Notes: generated by a model not told the origin, from the letters alone. A stretch of DNA of 64,000 nucleotides from Mermis nigrescens (GCA_036768485.1 JAVLUZ010000146.1:124001-188000); one strand, 5' to 3'; shown: positions 12,721 to 25,934, counted from the first letter of the stretch. Program-made: numbers and translations.

Positions 12721-12975
12721 CAAACATAGGCATGGGGGGAAGCACCCCTCAGAAGTTGAAATACCCCCCCCAGAAATCAAAATACCCTCCCCCCAGAATT
12801 CAAAATTTGAAATTTTTTTCGCTTTTTTAGTGATTTTTTGATGCCATTGTATAGTGCTCAATGAGAAGCGTCAAAAAATGGTGTTTTCTTTGCCATACAA
12901 CCACTTTTAAGACCATTTTTTGACCTTTGAAAATTTTTTCAATCCTCTCCAGAATTTTGGCGCTGCCCACCTATG
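12721..12975 (-). mobile_element. hAT-type MITE, family A, copy 3
   Basis: A 255-bp reverse-oriented copy from CAAACATAGGCATGG to GCCCACCTATG. Perfect 8-bp duplication ATCAACAT at 12713-12720 and 12976-12983. It is 80-90% like the other full copies by eye and has no coding capacity. Confidence 0.87.
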
Positions 12976-13261
12976 ATCAACATAGTCAATCTTTTTATAA
13001 TGCTACCAGATCATAGACTAATCAAGTAGCTGACAATTGGGAGGACCTATCATGAAGGATACTATTGCGCATATCAAAACCAAGTCACTAAAAATTTAAG
13101 CACATGCCCATGAGCTCTTTTTTACTTAATGAGTGAATAGAACGGAAAAGGACACTAATATTAGGGTAAAATACACAACAATAAATGAGCAAAGATACAT
13201 TTGGGAAAGGATGCTAATTATAAACAAAAATGACAAATGGACATATGGACATAGACCTTAA

Positions 13262-14195
13262 CCCTCCTGTTATCTAGGGGTCACATACCCTAGAATTACC
13301 AATGACTAGATCAAAATCTAGTCATCAGGGAGATAACTAACAAACGTCAATAAGAATAAATGTTTCTGATTAGCTGAGAACATGAGTTTTTCAAAAGTGT
13401 CATTAACCTCACACAAAACTAAAAACTGGTTGAAAAAAAGCATTTGAACATTCAAAAACGAGTGAGAAATGCGAGCTCTGACATGTGTAACATGTTATAA
13501 AATCAAGAAATCAAACTTTCTAACAAAATATAGGTTGTACTTTTTCTTTTGCTTAATAAAACATGTGCTCTAAAAAAGAGGGTACTCAGAAGCAGGCAAC
13601 ATAGGGATATCTGGTCTTAGAGTAAACCACAAAAAATAGGCGACTAGATTGTGGATCTAGAGCTCGGTAAAACTTGGGTTAAGATGAAAATGTGACATTC
13701 TATAATTTTACATTGTATAAGTATGCTAAGTTTGATGTAACACAGTGCAGACTTTGGTCTCAAATCACATCTAACCCTACTTTTACCAAGCTCTAGATCC
13801 GTGATCTAGTTGCCTGTTTTTTGAAGTTTACTGTAAGGCCATAAATTCTTATGTGGCAAGCTTCTCAGTACCCTCTTTTTTTACTGCAACACAAGTTTTA
13901 TTGAGCAAACGAAAACGTATTGACCTATATTTTATTAGGAAAGCCTGATTTCATGATTTTATAACATGTGTTACGCGTGTTGCAGATGATATTCCTTACA
14001 CATTCGTGAATGTTCGAATACGTTTTTTTCAATTGGTTTTCAATTTTGTGCAAACTTAATGGCATTTTTGAATTTATCATGCTCTTGGCTACCAGAAATA
14101 TGTATTTTTATTCATTTTTGTTATCTCCCCAATGACTAGATTTTCGATCTAGACCTTGGTAAGACTAGGGTGCGTGACCCTTGGTAACAGGAGGG
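13262..14195 (+). mobile_element. piggyBac-like non-autonomous element
   Basis: A 934-bp element flanked exactly by TTAA (13258-13261 and 14196-14199). The ends are CCCTCCTGTTATCTAGGGGT and its near reverse complement ACCCTTGGTAACAGGAGGG. Beyond the tips, the two halves are loosely inverted over some 400 bp, sharing GACTAGAT...ATCTAG and ATAACATGT motifs, so it is also a foldback-style structure. TTAA duplication with CCCT...AGGG ends is the signature of piggyBac elements. No transposase frame is present. Confidence 0.85.
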
Positions 14196-14199
14196 TTAA

Positions 14200-17095
14200 G
14201 TTAATACTAATTTCATTGGCCAGACTGTGGTGTGAGCATCTGTGAGACACTTATGACATTTAAGGCTCATTGACAACATATTTATTTGCAAGGCGTTAAG
14301 TTGAAATAATTGGCATTCACATTATAAAAGCCTAATTGGCTGATGGCAAAACACCAACAAACCATGAGAACAACAAACATAGCAAAAAATAATTAAGCTC
14401 CACTATTACAAGTTGCCTTACCTAACCCAAAAGTCATTCACATGCACATATCCATGAAGTTATGCTCTGACTGGGGGTCAGACAACCAGGTGACCTCACG
14501 GGGTTGGATGTACCCAGACTTTAGAGATGCATACACAAACAAAGTTAAAACTAATTCAATTAATCCCTCGTAAGTAAACATTGCTTGTAGAATTTACCTA
14601 TGCTCCTTTAAGAGAGATGAAGTAATTCATCTATGAGGAACTACAACAGGCTCAAGTTGTTTTCTTTCCATTTCTAATCTTAAAATGTTCTTGGTTCCTA
14701 GGCATAGTGTAGCACAAGGACAGGAAAAGACAGCACATAAATTCAACCAAAGCCAACATTATATTTTTGAAGTATATTTTCAAAATATATTCAAAATGAT
14801 AATCTTTGACAAAGATACAGGAAAAATGGCATGGAGATAAGTGCCTCAATTTGCTAATAAACAAATTAGGTGAACAACACTATTATTATTCACAAGGGCA
14901 CTAAGCCCAGCCAATACATAAAATTAGTATGCTAATGGGCATACACAAAAGCATTGAAAATAAAAACAAAGTTGGGGGGAAAATGCGCACCTAACTAAAC
15001 TGTGAACAAAAATGGACAAGGCAGGCCAAACAAAAGGTATAAATTGAGACACATGCTAAATTCAAGGCAAAAACACTCAGAGCTCAGGAAGCTATGAAGG
15101 AATTCATGAAAAATAAAAGCTAAGAAGGCAGAACAATGCCATAAACCTGCATTTGTGTGCAGTTTTCACAGCAACAAAAACAGGTGTAACAAGTGGATTA
15201 TACATAAGGACAAAAGAAAATGGTATGTACAGATGAACAAAGGGCAATAGGTAGCATGTATACATGTGAAGCACTAGCTCATGGAGACCCATGTTATGTG
15301 GGCTTGCAATACTTAGGAAAAAATCTTATAAGAACACTAGATAGTTTTCTTGCAAGTGCTGTACATTTCACTTGTCATGTGTTTACTTGCCGACCTATAG
15401 GAAATGTAATTTTGACAAGCAAAAATTTAAACAAAATTTCTCAATTTTAGTGAAATGCTTACAAGCACTGTGCTTTTGCTTTTGGGAATGTTATAAGACC
15501 TTTTAATGCTCAATCACCAGCAAGCAGTAATAGAAGAATTAACATAGGCTTATCAAAAATTATAATAGTCAGGCCTTGTTACTGTGTGTTAAGTCACAAC
15601 CATTGAATATATATGTAGGTACATCAGCATGACCATCAAATATATATGTAGGTACATCTGCATTATTGGGCAAGATGTTCCAAATACTCATGCATACTAG
15701 CACTTTTTTGACAATAGTGATGCCAGATTCATTCATTTAATCTAAAGATGATATGCAATATTCACGGGTTTAACAGCAAAAGGAAGTGCTTATATTCAAG
15801 CATAAGATTTTAGAGAAAAATTGACTTATTTAATACTCGACTGAGTTGCACATTATTATTTATACATGGTTTCAATTTTAAATCTAATTAGTGTGTAGGC
15901 AACATCAGAGGCATCTAGTTGAAACAAAACACTGCACTGATATGTCCAATTTTTCTTTAATTTTGTGATAAACTACACATTAATCAGTCTACCTTCTTAA
16001 TTTAAAAAAACTTGTAGGCTATAGGTACTTCTGCATGCTTTGGAGACATGTAAGCAATCGCAAGGCCATTACTTTTTGTTTGTACTTATACTTGTCATTT
16101 TTACTATACAATAAATAATTTTGAGGTTTTTGAACTATCCTGAACGGACTAGAAGGATTCAGAATATGAGACATAGCATATTAGACAGAACATTAAATTT
16201 TCTAGCTATTTACTGAGAAACATTTTGAAATGTGTCAGAAAGTCACAAAATAATAACAGAAAACATCAAAAGTTGCAGCATGACAGCCTTATTAGCGGCC
16301 ATATTGAATAACTAGAATTCTTTACTAAATCAGACAAATAGGAAATAGTGCTTAAATATTGAAAAATATGGAACATAGCACAAGTAAAATGCATATACCT
16401 TATTGTAGATACAGGGGTCCTGTCCTGTCCAGTGTCTACTAATTCAGCATGGGCACAGACTTGTATTTGCCTTTGGGAGTTACTTAGGTACCTACACTGC
16501 TCTCAGCGCTGGCCAGGTTCTGCAAGCACATAGTGCAGCTCTAAACCCTACGGCCCTCAACAGCCTATGGCCTTGACTCCCTCAGTCCTAATCTTGCCGA
16601 CCGCTTTTTGTTGGGAGTCTCAGCAGCTACGCCCTGCACCACAGAAGCGTATCACTGGGTGCTCTTTTTAGTTTAAAATTCCACAAAAATGATATATTTC
16701 AATTGCAAGGCTGAAAATTTGTCAGAGTATGGCAAATGTTTACAAAAAGCATTATTCTATTTCTTCAAATTCACTAATTTTCAGGTCAATACTCCATAGC
16801 TAATAAGAGACTGCAGTCTGAATTTAGCAGAATGTGTGGCCTTTATTGTATACATTTAGCAGAAAAAGTCTATAAATAACATTGGTACTAGATTTTCCAA
16901 CAATAAGTCAACTAACAATAAAAAAAATTGTATCTGGTTCAAAAATTTTTCCACAAGAAAATTTCTTATATTATTGAGCAAAATCAAGCTTATTTATATG
17001 GACACCAATATAATAAATAAGTGATAATAGTACACTTAGAGCACTAACTGATTTTGAGGTTTCAGGCACTATGGGGTCCAGAAAGGCATTTTTTA
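14200..17095. other. Long unassigned stretch
   Basis: AT-rich, with only short frames of no recognisable family. A 30-bp phrase containing ATATATATGTAGGTACATC occurs twice at 15607-15657. A GC-richer patch lies at 16400-16650 without an identity I can name. Confidence 0.45.
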
Positions 17096-17099
17096 CTCA

Positions 17100-17239
17100 A
17101 ATTATTAACCAAACGTCCTTTTACACAAGAAATACATACATTTATTTACTTTTACAATGTATGGCAGCCACATATTGTTAGCCAAATAGCCTTTCACACA
17201 AGAAATGCATAAATTTATTTACTTTAATGTATGGCAGCT
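17100..17239 (+). repeat. Direct duplication of about 65 bp
   Basis: Two adjacent copies share CACAAGAAATRCAT, then TTTATTTACTT and AATGTATGGCAGC. They look like a small tandem duplication. Confidence 0.65.
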
Positions 17240-18690
17240 GATGCTTGAAAAATTTATTGACTAGTTTCCAATGGTATTGTGTGTACAAGGACTGAATCTT
17301 GATCAGATCAAAAGTAAATGGTACAACAAGCCTGGAAAAGTGAACATTTGCATATGTGATGACATCATGGATGTTGCAGTCAAAAGCAACGCATTTGCCT
17401 GTCTTTTCACTATATATAGGCATCATAAGAAAATAATAAATCTCTTAATCGTGCAGAATCTGTTTTTTGTGGTCCAAATTTGACATTTATGAACAGGAAC
17501 ACACATTATATTGTCTTAAGTAAGAGGCACAGAGGCACAGGTAAATGTATTAGATACATTAAACAGTCAATTATATTGCTCAAATGGTCCTTAAGACAAG
17601 CACACATTAAGGCTATGCAAGAAAAACCTTACAATTACTTACTAGTAGATATTTTTTGGAACAGTGTACAAAACAGACTATGGCTAAACATTTTTTCATA
17701 CAAAGCGCTTATGATTCTTTTGCATAGTTTATAAACATTAAAAAATAACAAGTCTAAATAATAATAATAATGAAGGCTCAACAAAAAATTTGAATAAGTG
17801 ATGCATTTTTTTCTTACTAGCAGTTAAAAATTTAAATGAAAAGTTACAAAACTTATTGATAAAGCAAGCAACTCCAGAATTTTCATCCTTTCTTATGCAA
17901 ACTATGAATTATCTTTAGAATAACACTTCTTGATAAGAAAGTATTAAATTTTGTGAGATAAACAAAAAATTCTATTCATTGAGTCCCCAAAATTTATTTT
18001 TGAACTTCATTCAAGCTCTTAAGAAAGCTTGCAAAAATGAATGTGAAAAAATGTATAAAGCGCCATGTGAATGTTTGACTCCTTAATGCGAAAAGCTGAA
18101 GTGGTAGGCAATCAATCATTGCTTATCACTCAGATTGACATAGAAGCAAATAAGGAACAAATATTAAGTAAAAAAGGTAGTAGTGCAGACAAAAAGATGA
18201 CCGTGTATGCCAATCCTATTGAAATAGAAAGCATATTATGTGATGCACATCTTAACACATGTTTTCTATTTAGTAAATAAAACAGGTTTAATCTAGTTGT
18301 TATTTATTTGTATATTATTGAGTTCACATATCACATGAAGCATAACTTTTCTAAAGAATAACAGCTTAAGTTAGGATGTTGACATAACTCAAAGCCTTAT
18401 ACAAAAGCAAAAGCTACGCTCATGAGCTTACAAAGTTAATAGATTAATGTCTACCTAGCAGCAATTTAATGCTATCAAGCAAACAAGTTAACAAGCCAAT
18501 ATTCAGCAACTAACAAGATTTTAAGCAAGATAACATGCAAAACTACACAAGAACAAAGCATGAGCCCCAAGCCTGTAAGTAGTAACTGCCTCCACAGTGG
18601 CTGGCTGGCGACCCTAGCTGGCATCAGGCGGTCCCAGCTAACATGTTGGTCAAAGCCTGCTTAGCCAGTGTGCGGTAGTTAATATATACA
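17240..18690. other. Unassigned AT-rich stretch
   Basis: Several frames of 60-85 codons occur, but none shows a domain, signal peptide or codon pattern that would support a gene. Confidence 0.45.
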
Positions 18691-18696
18691 CACACG

Positions 18697-18912
18697 TGCT
18701 TATACGCATGTGCATGAGTACCCTGGGGGATTGTACCTACAATAGGAATACATGTGTATAGGCACTTTGGGGGATTATACCTAAAGTAAGAACGCATGTG
18801 CATAAGCTTCCTGGGGGATTGCACGTACAATAAGAGCACATGTGTAGAGGCACTCTGGGGATTGTACCTAAAGTAAGAACACATGTGCATAAGCACCCTG
18901 GAAGATTGTACC
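18697..18912 (+). repeat. 44-bp minisatellite with two alternating unit types
   Basis: About five units with CTGGGGGATTGTACCTA and CATGTG. Two unit types alternate: one has GTGCATAAGC with ACAATAAGA, the other GTGTATAGGC with TAAAGTAAGA, giving an 88-bp higher-order period. The minus strand reads as a repetitive peptide that is only the array. A lone related unit lies inverted near 10020-10110. Confidence 0.78.
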
Positions 18913-20855
18913 CACTGTATGGACAGTATGACTCAACATACTTTTGGAGGTCTACATATGTACCTACATCTTATTTTGAAATTAAGTACCTACTACAGTA
19001 ACATTACTACTTATCTAATGGTCAATTTATGGTCAAATTCCACGCTTAAGCAAAGTCACGGTATATTATGCAAAAAATCGAGTCAAAAGCTTATCATGAT
19101 GCAATTTTTTCTTGCCCTTGTAACTCAAATAGTTGTACATAATACGGATGTATTCCTCCAATATATTCCTGTCCTTCAATTCTCCAACTAACTCTGTTGC
19201 ATAATACCAAAATGAACACATCTTCTTTTTTCCAACAACTCCATTTTCAGCATTATATGCTTTTGCTGTTATTGTGTAAGTTTCTTTAATGATGTCTGGA
19301 AATTTGTCCCAAATAAGGCGGCAATCTTCGCTTTTTTTCTCCATTCAATTCGCCTATAGGAAGCAATAAAAATTCTTTATTTCGAGAACTAAATATTCAA
19401 AAACTATAAAGTAAACTCTGTATCAAAACAATTAATCATCAATTCTATCTTATTTCTTTAATCAAATAAAAGAAATTTGCAGCATAAACTGCAAAATGCA
19501 AAATAAAGCAAGCGCAAATGTATGCAAGGTTCAAGACTATTAAGAAATTCAACAGATGCAATTTAAAAAATTGCAAAACTATTTCCATAATTACCAAAAT
19601 CAGTTTTGACATATATATTTTTTAATTATTATTGAAATAAATACACATAAGAGAATGCTAAGTCAGATAGTGTCCTTTGAGATCTTTTACATTTGTTATA
19701 TATAATTATAATAGGAAAGATAATGTTAAAACCAAAAAATAATTAATGTGATGAGCCTATAAATCATCTGTGAAGAAAAAACAACAAGTAATATTAATAA
19801 TTAACAGGTGCATAAATGACCTTTGGTATATTTAGGACTAAAATTTTGAAGTCGGATATCTCAACATCCATTAAGAAATAAACTGAGATAATCATGTTTT
19901 TCAGCCTTTTTTTGATGGGAAATATACGATAGAGGACAAATACTCGAAAAAAAAATTTTGAAAAAATATCGCTACATTCATAATTTACATAGGAAAAAAA
20001 TCAGTAGCCCAAAAAATTACCGAACATGTCCTCCAGCCTTGATGAAAAACTTTCGCAAAGAAGCAGTACATAAAAATTAAAAATTTGCATATATTGATAG
20101 AAAATTTTAATTTTTATCACCAAACTTTACCTTCAATACTTAAAAGATTAGTAATTTAAAAAAATAATAAATCAGGCTTAAGCCGGATAATTTTAGGGTT
20201 AGCAGCATGAAACTAAAAAGTAATGATTGTTTTTGGTTGACTATTGCCAAAAATACTCCTATTCTCGGAAATTGAGGGTTCCCACAGTTATGTTGGTGCA
20301 TTCCTAATTATTCAGGTACAATCTTGTTTTTATACGCATCTTTGATCATAAGTGGAAATTAATAGCTTGTTAAAATTAGCTAAAATAAATGGACTAGTGT
20401 GAAAAAGCCCAAAGGTTAAATGAAAATGGTTTATTGTTTCTGTAATTCAGACTTTTTAATAATGAATTCTGTTTCATAAAATTTACATAAAATGCCAAAT
20501 ATTTATTTTTTGCTTACATCAACAATATCTTATACTCCTAGTTACTGTGAATTTCTAATTTCATTTTGTAAAGGGTTATATTATGCACAGTGTCAAGAAG
20601 TATATATAACGTTTCTTCTTGACTTAATCAGGATTCTAAGAAGGACCAAACAAAAATTAGAAAGTACCTATTTATAGGTTTGTTGCTCCCTTTTATTATG
20701 CTGCTGTCAAAATTTGGGTCTAATTGGTTATAAAACAATTACAGATATCAGGACTAATGGATGCAGTGAGCTATAAGTTAATATCAATTTACTATAAGAG
20801 TTGAATGTAGAGAATTAGGCTAACAAAGAATAAACGTAGTGCGAATAATAAAATG
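18913..20855. other. Unassigned AT-rich stretch
   Basis: Nothing coding is supported. A minus-strand frame at 19066-19344 has no recognisable domain. Confidence 0.45.
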
Positions 20856-21365
20856 TGTAATAACACGGTGCGACGAGTAGAGAATACTTGGTGAGAGGTT
20901 TGAGCTGAGGAGTAGAGAAAGTAAGCCAGGTATCTTTTAGCATGGGGCTTTTATTCTTTTTGCTCAACACAGGAGTATGGGAGTTTCTTATCTAATGGTA
21001 CCATTCAATGTGTGCTGCTCAACTTAAGTTTTAACTTTAACCTTTTAGGTCACCGACCAGCTTATGATTTAACATAACTTTTACAGTGACTAAGTTACTG
21101 CGTGCATTACATAATTTTTTGGGTGCTACAGAAATAGGTTAAGAGTGGCTGAGTGAAAGGCAGGACAGTTTCACGTGAATAATGATAGCTTAGTAAGACT
21201 GTTGGCGCCTAGCGTCTTAGTTGGGCGGAATGGATGCTAAAACTAGGCGCCAATTATCTGTCTAATTCAATTTGAAAAGTCTATTTTGATTGAGAGCATA
21301 AAGATACATTAAATTTAGATTATAAGGTTTTACGTAGTTTGTTATTAAATTTAAGATTCATTACA
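20856..21365 (-). mobile_element. 3' LTR of an LTR retrotransposon
   Basis: On the minus strand a 510-bp LTR begins TGTAATGAATC and ends GTGTTATTACA, so its tips are TGTAAT...ATTACA. It is preceded by a polypurine tract and contains AATAAA at about 20949-20954 on the minus strand, as an LTR polyadenylation signal would. A GGCGCC...GGCGCC palindromic pair lies in its middle. No second LTR is visible in the window, so the element is truncated or its 5' part was lost. Confidence 0.72.
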
Positions 21366-21376
21366 TTCTCCCCCCT
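21366..21376 (-). other. Polypurine tract
   Basis: CAGGGGGGAGAA on the minus strand directly abuts the LTR start TGTAATGA. This is the usual plus-strand primer site of LTR retrotransposons. Confidence 0.72.
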
Positions 21377-21760
21377 GCACTGGACAGTGACCCACTGGGA
21401 TTGGGTGTGTGCGTGTATAAAACATAGTAAAATGATTTAACATTTGTAAAAAAAGAAAATCATGATCACAAATCAATCTTTCTGGTTGCCATCTTTTCGA
21501 ATCCTTGGGCATTGTTTTTTGTGTCTTTATTTTAGATTTTTTAGTCAATTATTGTGCGGATGCGGGTTCTTTGTGCTGCATTTCTAATTGTGGGACAAAT
21601 GGGAATTTGACGCGCAGCGCATTGATCCAGTATTGATAAAATTGGTGATATCACGGGGTCCAGTTGAATTCATGGCATCCATTAAAGTTTTTATAAAAGT
21701 TGGCCTGGATTTGGTGGATGAGTTGGGCGAAGTTATGTTTCAATGACATTGTTTGTCATC
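21377..21760 (-). pseudogene. 3'-most coding remnant of the LTR element
   Basis: The minus strand reads as protein-like sequence next to the polypurine tract, with two in-frame stops. It includes HNFAQLIHQIQANFY and a tail ending HCPVQGGECNES just before the tract. I do not recognise the domain. Its place immediately upstream of the LTR fits the end of pol or an extra 3' frame. Confidence 0.4.
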
Positions 21761-22075
21761 AGTGGTATGGGCTGGGGCTCTTGTTTGTCATTGTGGGGAT
21801 GGTGCAGCCGCCTCAAGACATTCCTGACGTATTTGGCCTAGGCCAGACTCCATCATCCGACCAGACAATTCTGGCTCTTTGGATGTTGGCGCCACAATGA
21901 TCCAAGAAGGTAAAAACATTGAAAGTCGCCAGGGCTTCATAAGCACAGCGGGTGTGACAGTCTGAAGGTTAATTTAGTCAAAATATCGATTTTAAAGTGC
22001 GCGTGAGATCAAGTTCAGTACCGATTTTCAATTCAGGAAGCATCAATGAAGTGTGCGATTAATCTCTAGTAATAC

Positions 22076-22585
22076 TCACAAAATTTTTACTTCAGTGCGC
22101 CAGTTGCGGCAGTTGAGGGAAATATCATCATAAGACATAACAAGGAAGTCAGTATCCTTTAGAAGGTTTTGAATGAGTTCTGAAACCCTTCTAACTTCCT
22201 TTACAGCAAAAAGGATTACAAGTCCACCAGGCCAAGTGAGACCAAATATATCGACGGATGTGGAGTGGTTGGTGTTTTCATTTGGATATTTCAGTTTGGA
22301 AATGGCCACAGTCTTTGGAACAAGGGGATTGGATTCAAGTAAGTAAGCCGCCTGTTTGGGGATGCAGTCTTGTGGTACATATAAAGAACAAAACTGGCCG
22401 GGGAATTGATGAAGTCTTTTTATTAACAACTAGTGATGATATTCTGGGTTAGGAGTCATTTCCATCTTTCCAATGATGGCGGCTTTTTCCGCTGCTGTTT
22501 GAAGTGGTGGACAATTTAGTGGATACAAAGGAGGCATTTGAGGACAGTCTTGAGCGCATGGAATTAGTTTCAGACATCTGAAGAA
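22076..22585 (-). pseudogene. Unrecognised coding remnant upstream of the LTR
   Basis: A 117-codon frame on the minus strand, extended upstream past one stop by a proline-rich stretch (PPLQTAAEKAAIIGK). Within it are FCSLYVPQDCIPKQAAYLL and ELIQNLLKDTDFLVM. The composition is protein-like, unlike the surrounding AT-rich frames. I can name no family: no RT, RNase H, integrase or protease motif is present. It probably belongs to the internal region of the element whose LTR lies at 20856-21365, but a captured host exon is possible. Confidence 0.4.
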
Positions 22586-22599
22586 TGGCAAGGCAGTTA

Positions 22600-23140
22600 A
22601 GACTAAAGTTCAGTTATGGGTTGTTTAACATTTTATATGCGGGTACATAGTTTATAAAATCTCGAATCAGTTTGTATAAAGTAGAAATAGTTGAAAAATC
22701 AAAGTTGTTCTCACCTATTCTTACTTATCGTTTTTATTTCTTGTCTTGGTTTCTGAAAATCAAAGTTTCAAATAGTCAACCTCCTGCCTCAGCTTTTTGA
22801 AGCATAACTGTAAGACTGAATATCGATTTTTGTTGAGTGAATCTGGATCTGGTTGGGGCCGTTTTGGATGTTGAAATTGAATCAGATTCTTGGATTTGGG
22901 TTGCTTGCTGATCACTCAGTGTGCTGTTCCTCATTGAACTATAAATGATTTTGGATAAGTTCTAATTAATTTTAAGGACTTTTTCCGCATAAGTTAATTA
23001 TGTAGTTGGAGTGCTACACATTAAGTTAACATCACTTAAGCTAATTTAAGGTAATTTGTCGATAATCGATGATTCACTTTTTATTGCGTAAATTATATGT
23101 TTGAGGGGAAATGGTGCCCAATTCATGGGAGTAGTAAGAC
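22600..23140. other. AT-rich spacer
   Basis: No gene or repeat is recognised. Confidence 0.5.
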
Positions 23141-23143
23141 ATG

Positions 23144-23213
23144 GTACTCTGGGTGGCCACCCACGCATTTGCGCTTAAGTGCAATTTGCATGGGCGGCAC
23201 CCCAGAGTGTTAC
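23144..23213. repeat. 70-bp GC-rich hairpin
   Basis: GTACTCTGGGTGGCCACCCA on the left pairs with TGGGCGGCACCCCAGAGTG on the right, around the core TTGCGCTTAAGTGCAA. The stem is GC-rich in an AT-rich setting. It could be a minimal foldback MITE or a structured RNA; neither can be shown. Confidence 0.6.
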
Positions 23214-25480
23214 CTGCACATACTGATGCCATATGCTTGGTGGTAGTGTAAACAATGTGCGGTCATTCAACAGGTCACCTAGTGGTCATCTAACCGGTCA
23301 TTTAATGGTCAATCAAAGAAAAACAGAGGAAATGCACAGAATTTTTTTAATCGATTTTGAGGTACCATTCATGAGGTACCTAAGAGTGAAAAGTTGAGGA
23401 ATGTAAACTAGAATTATCTGAATACCCAAGGGTGCGCGGCCATTCCACCGCTCTACTCTTGGTTATATCTCTAGTGAATTTACATGTACTTTAAAATAAA
23501 ATTACTTACCTCATTAACTTGCTATTACAAATATCAGCATATTAGTAAATAAACAAATTTTTAACATTAAAGTCAAAATAGGATCTTAATTAAAAACTCA
23601 TATATCTCAAATAAAAATACATTAAATTGTCGCAACAATTTTTTGTACGTGAATCCATTATATTCTGAATAAACTCATCATCTTCAGACAAATATTTATA
23701 AAATATTCAACAAGTAGTGCACAATTGTTGTAAGAATTCAAATAAGTAGGTATACATTCAGCAAATAGAACTAATATTTCTATATAAATTGATGTATATA
23801 TGTATAGTAGTTTTCTTCTTCATCATAATACGACTCTGTAACATTCAGCATTACATTTAAGGAATTGCAAATTTTGAGGTGTCTGTTAAATTTACTATGC
23901 ACAGACTCTACACGGTCATCATAATATGTTTATTATAGTGCTTTCGAATAAAGTCTATTGAAGTTTACCCATTTTATACGGAATTAGAATTACCTATGAA
24001 AATTCTTAATCATAAGTGAAAACTAGCCGTATAAAAAAATAGAGGAGCGGCTAAAAAATGAGCAAAATACACAAGAATAGAATAAAATATGAACAATGGA
24101 TGAGTCACGCCTTAATGAAAATAGAATATATAGGACGCAAGAGAATACATGTACCTTGCAAAATGTGTATGCATCAAAATTAATTTTGTGACTCACATTT
24201 AAAAATTCAGCATAAATTTATCCATTTTTGTAGTCATAGCAAGACCAACCATTTTGGATGATTTTTTCCGCTGCCAAATCATGCGCCCCTACGGCTAAAT
24301 TATAATAAAAAATTTTTCTAACTCATTGCGAGAAAGAAAGCATTATTACGCGTTTTATATGTACTACATACGTAATGCATGATCCGCATCTGAGTGAACT
24401 TTTATATTTTTATAAAAGCTTAAAAATCTTCATTTTATTTATAAAGTGAAGTTACAAGCGCCTCACTAGAAAAATACGAAAATGTTCATATATTTTATGT
24501 TTACATTGACTTTATAAGAAAAATTTGTAGATCGTTAAGTAAACAAAAAGTTTTACCCTCGAGAATTAGTGATATTAAAACTGGTAAAATATGAGTACCA
24601 ATGCGCAATTTATCTTAAGCTTATCAGTATGAACCATGTGTAAATAATATATTTTAGTGGTAAAAATTTTCAAGAGATAGTTTTTTGTGTGTTTGTTTAA
24701 CAAAAGCAAACATCACAGAGGAAATGTTTAATTGAAAGTAACATCAGTTTGGTAAACGAGCTAGTGATCCTCAATTAGGCGAATGGAAACTCTTGAATGT
24801 AAGTTTGTAAAAAAATGTGATAAATTTATTATGAGTGATATTTATTTTTTTTCAGATCAATAAAAAAATGCAAAAAAATCTATTTTGTTGTAAGAAATTA
24901 TATTTCTCGTTTGAAATTTATGATTGTCAATTTTTTCCTATAAATTTTTTAAAATTTTCGCATCTTTGTATGTAATTCATTTTTCTATTGTTGTTTGTTG
25001 CATCTGAGAGGCAGTATAACCGCAGACTGATGCCTCTAGGTTGCAGTCAGTCATTGGATTAAAGGCGTAAAACTCTAGCAACCTACTTCCTCTCTGATAA
25101 CTTCACCTGTTTATATACATTTACGTGTTTTCTTTCTGTGTATTTTTCTGTTTATCATTTTGCTTCATCTTCAGGTGTGATATTTCTCGCATCTTTTTGT
25201 TTCTTTTATACTAATTCTTTACATTTTCCTCATTTATTTTAAACTCTTTTATTTATTTCTATATATTTATTTATTTTCCTATATTTTCTCTAAAAATCTT
25301 TTTTTAGCACCTTTTTTGTATTGATGCCTTATTATTACAAGATAGAAAGATATTGATTCGAGTATTGAATGGAATGCTTGGAAAATTAGAAAAACCAACT
25401 TTTTTCTGATGTTATAATGTTAGAGCGCTAATTTATTGTTTTTGCTAAATAATTAAGTGATATTTGTGAATAACTAGAAT
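23214..25480. other. AT-rich spacer
   Basis: No gene is recognised. The T-rich run at 25130-25330 ends in CACCTTTTTTGTATTGATGCC, loosely like 51300-51370, so both may belong to one unknown repeat. Confidence 0.4.
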
Positions 25481-25934
25481 TTACGGAAAGCCAGCAGGCT
25501 CAAATGATTAAAAACGTTAAACAATGGGAGGACAACGTAATTTTTCAAATTAAAGAAACTTAACAATGTATTTTTCAAACTTGAATCTTCATCAACATAT
25601 TTTTTCGAAGAAAGATCAACGTAATTTTTCAAAAAATGAGCCTCCTGGTTTGAAAAAGCTGCTAAACATTTTCCAGTACATTTGCTTTACTCCACAGATA
25701 ATTGTCAATAACGACGTAAAAATTCAAATATTTGTGTATCTTAACAGTAAAAATTCTTGAAAAAGAAAAGCTAAAAATTTCAATATAGTGATCCTCTTGG
25801 TTTGAAATTTTGGGTCGTTATACTCAATTGTTTGAATTTTTACATTAAACAAACATATGAAAAAGAACATCGTTCTTTACAATGCATAACGTTTTTGATC
25901 ATTTGAGCCCCTACAGTAACAAACAATTCAAACA

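Noticed and set aside
18624..18896. A 90-codon minus-strand frame with repeated SYFRYNP-type phrases
   Set aside because: It is the translation of the 44-bp minisatellite.
22076..22429. Minus-strand frame as a DEDD exonuclease
   Set aside because: Hydrophobic spacing is loosely similar, but the Asp-x-Glu pair of Exo I and the later acidic residues are absent.
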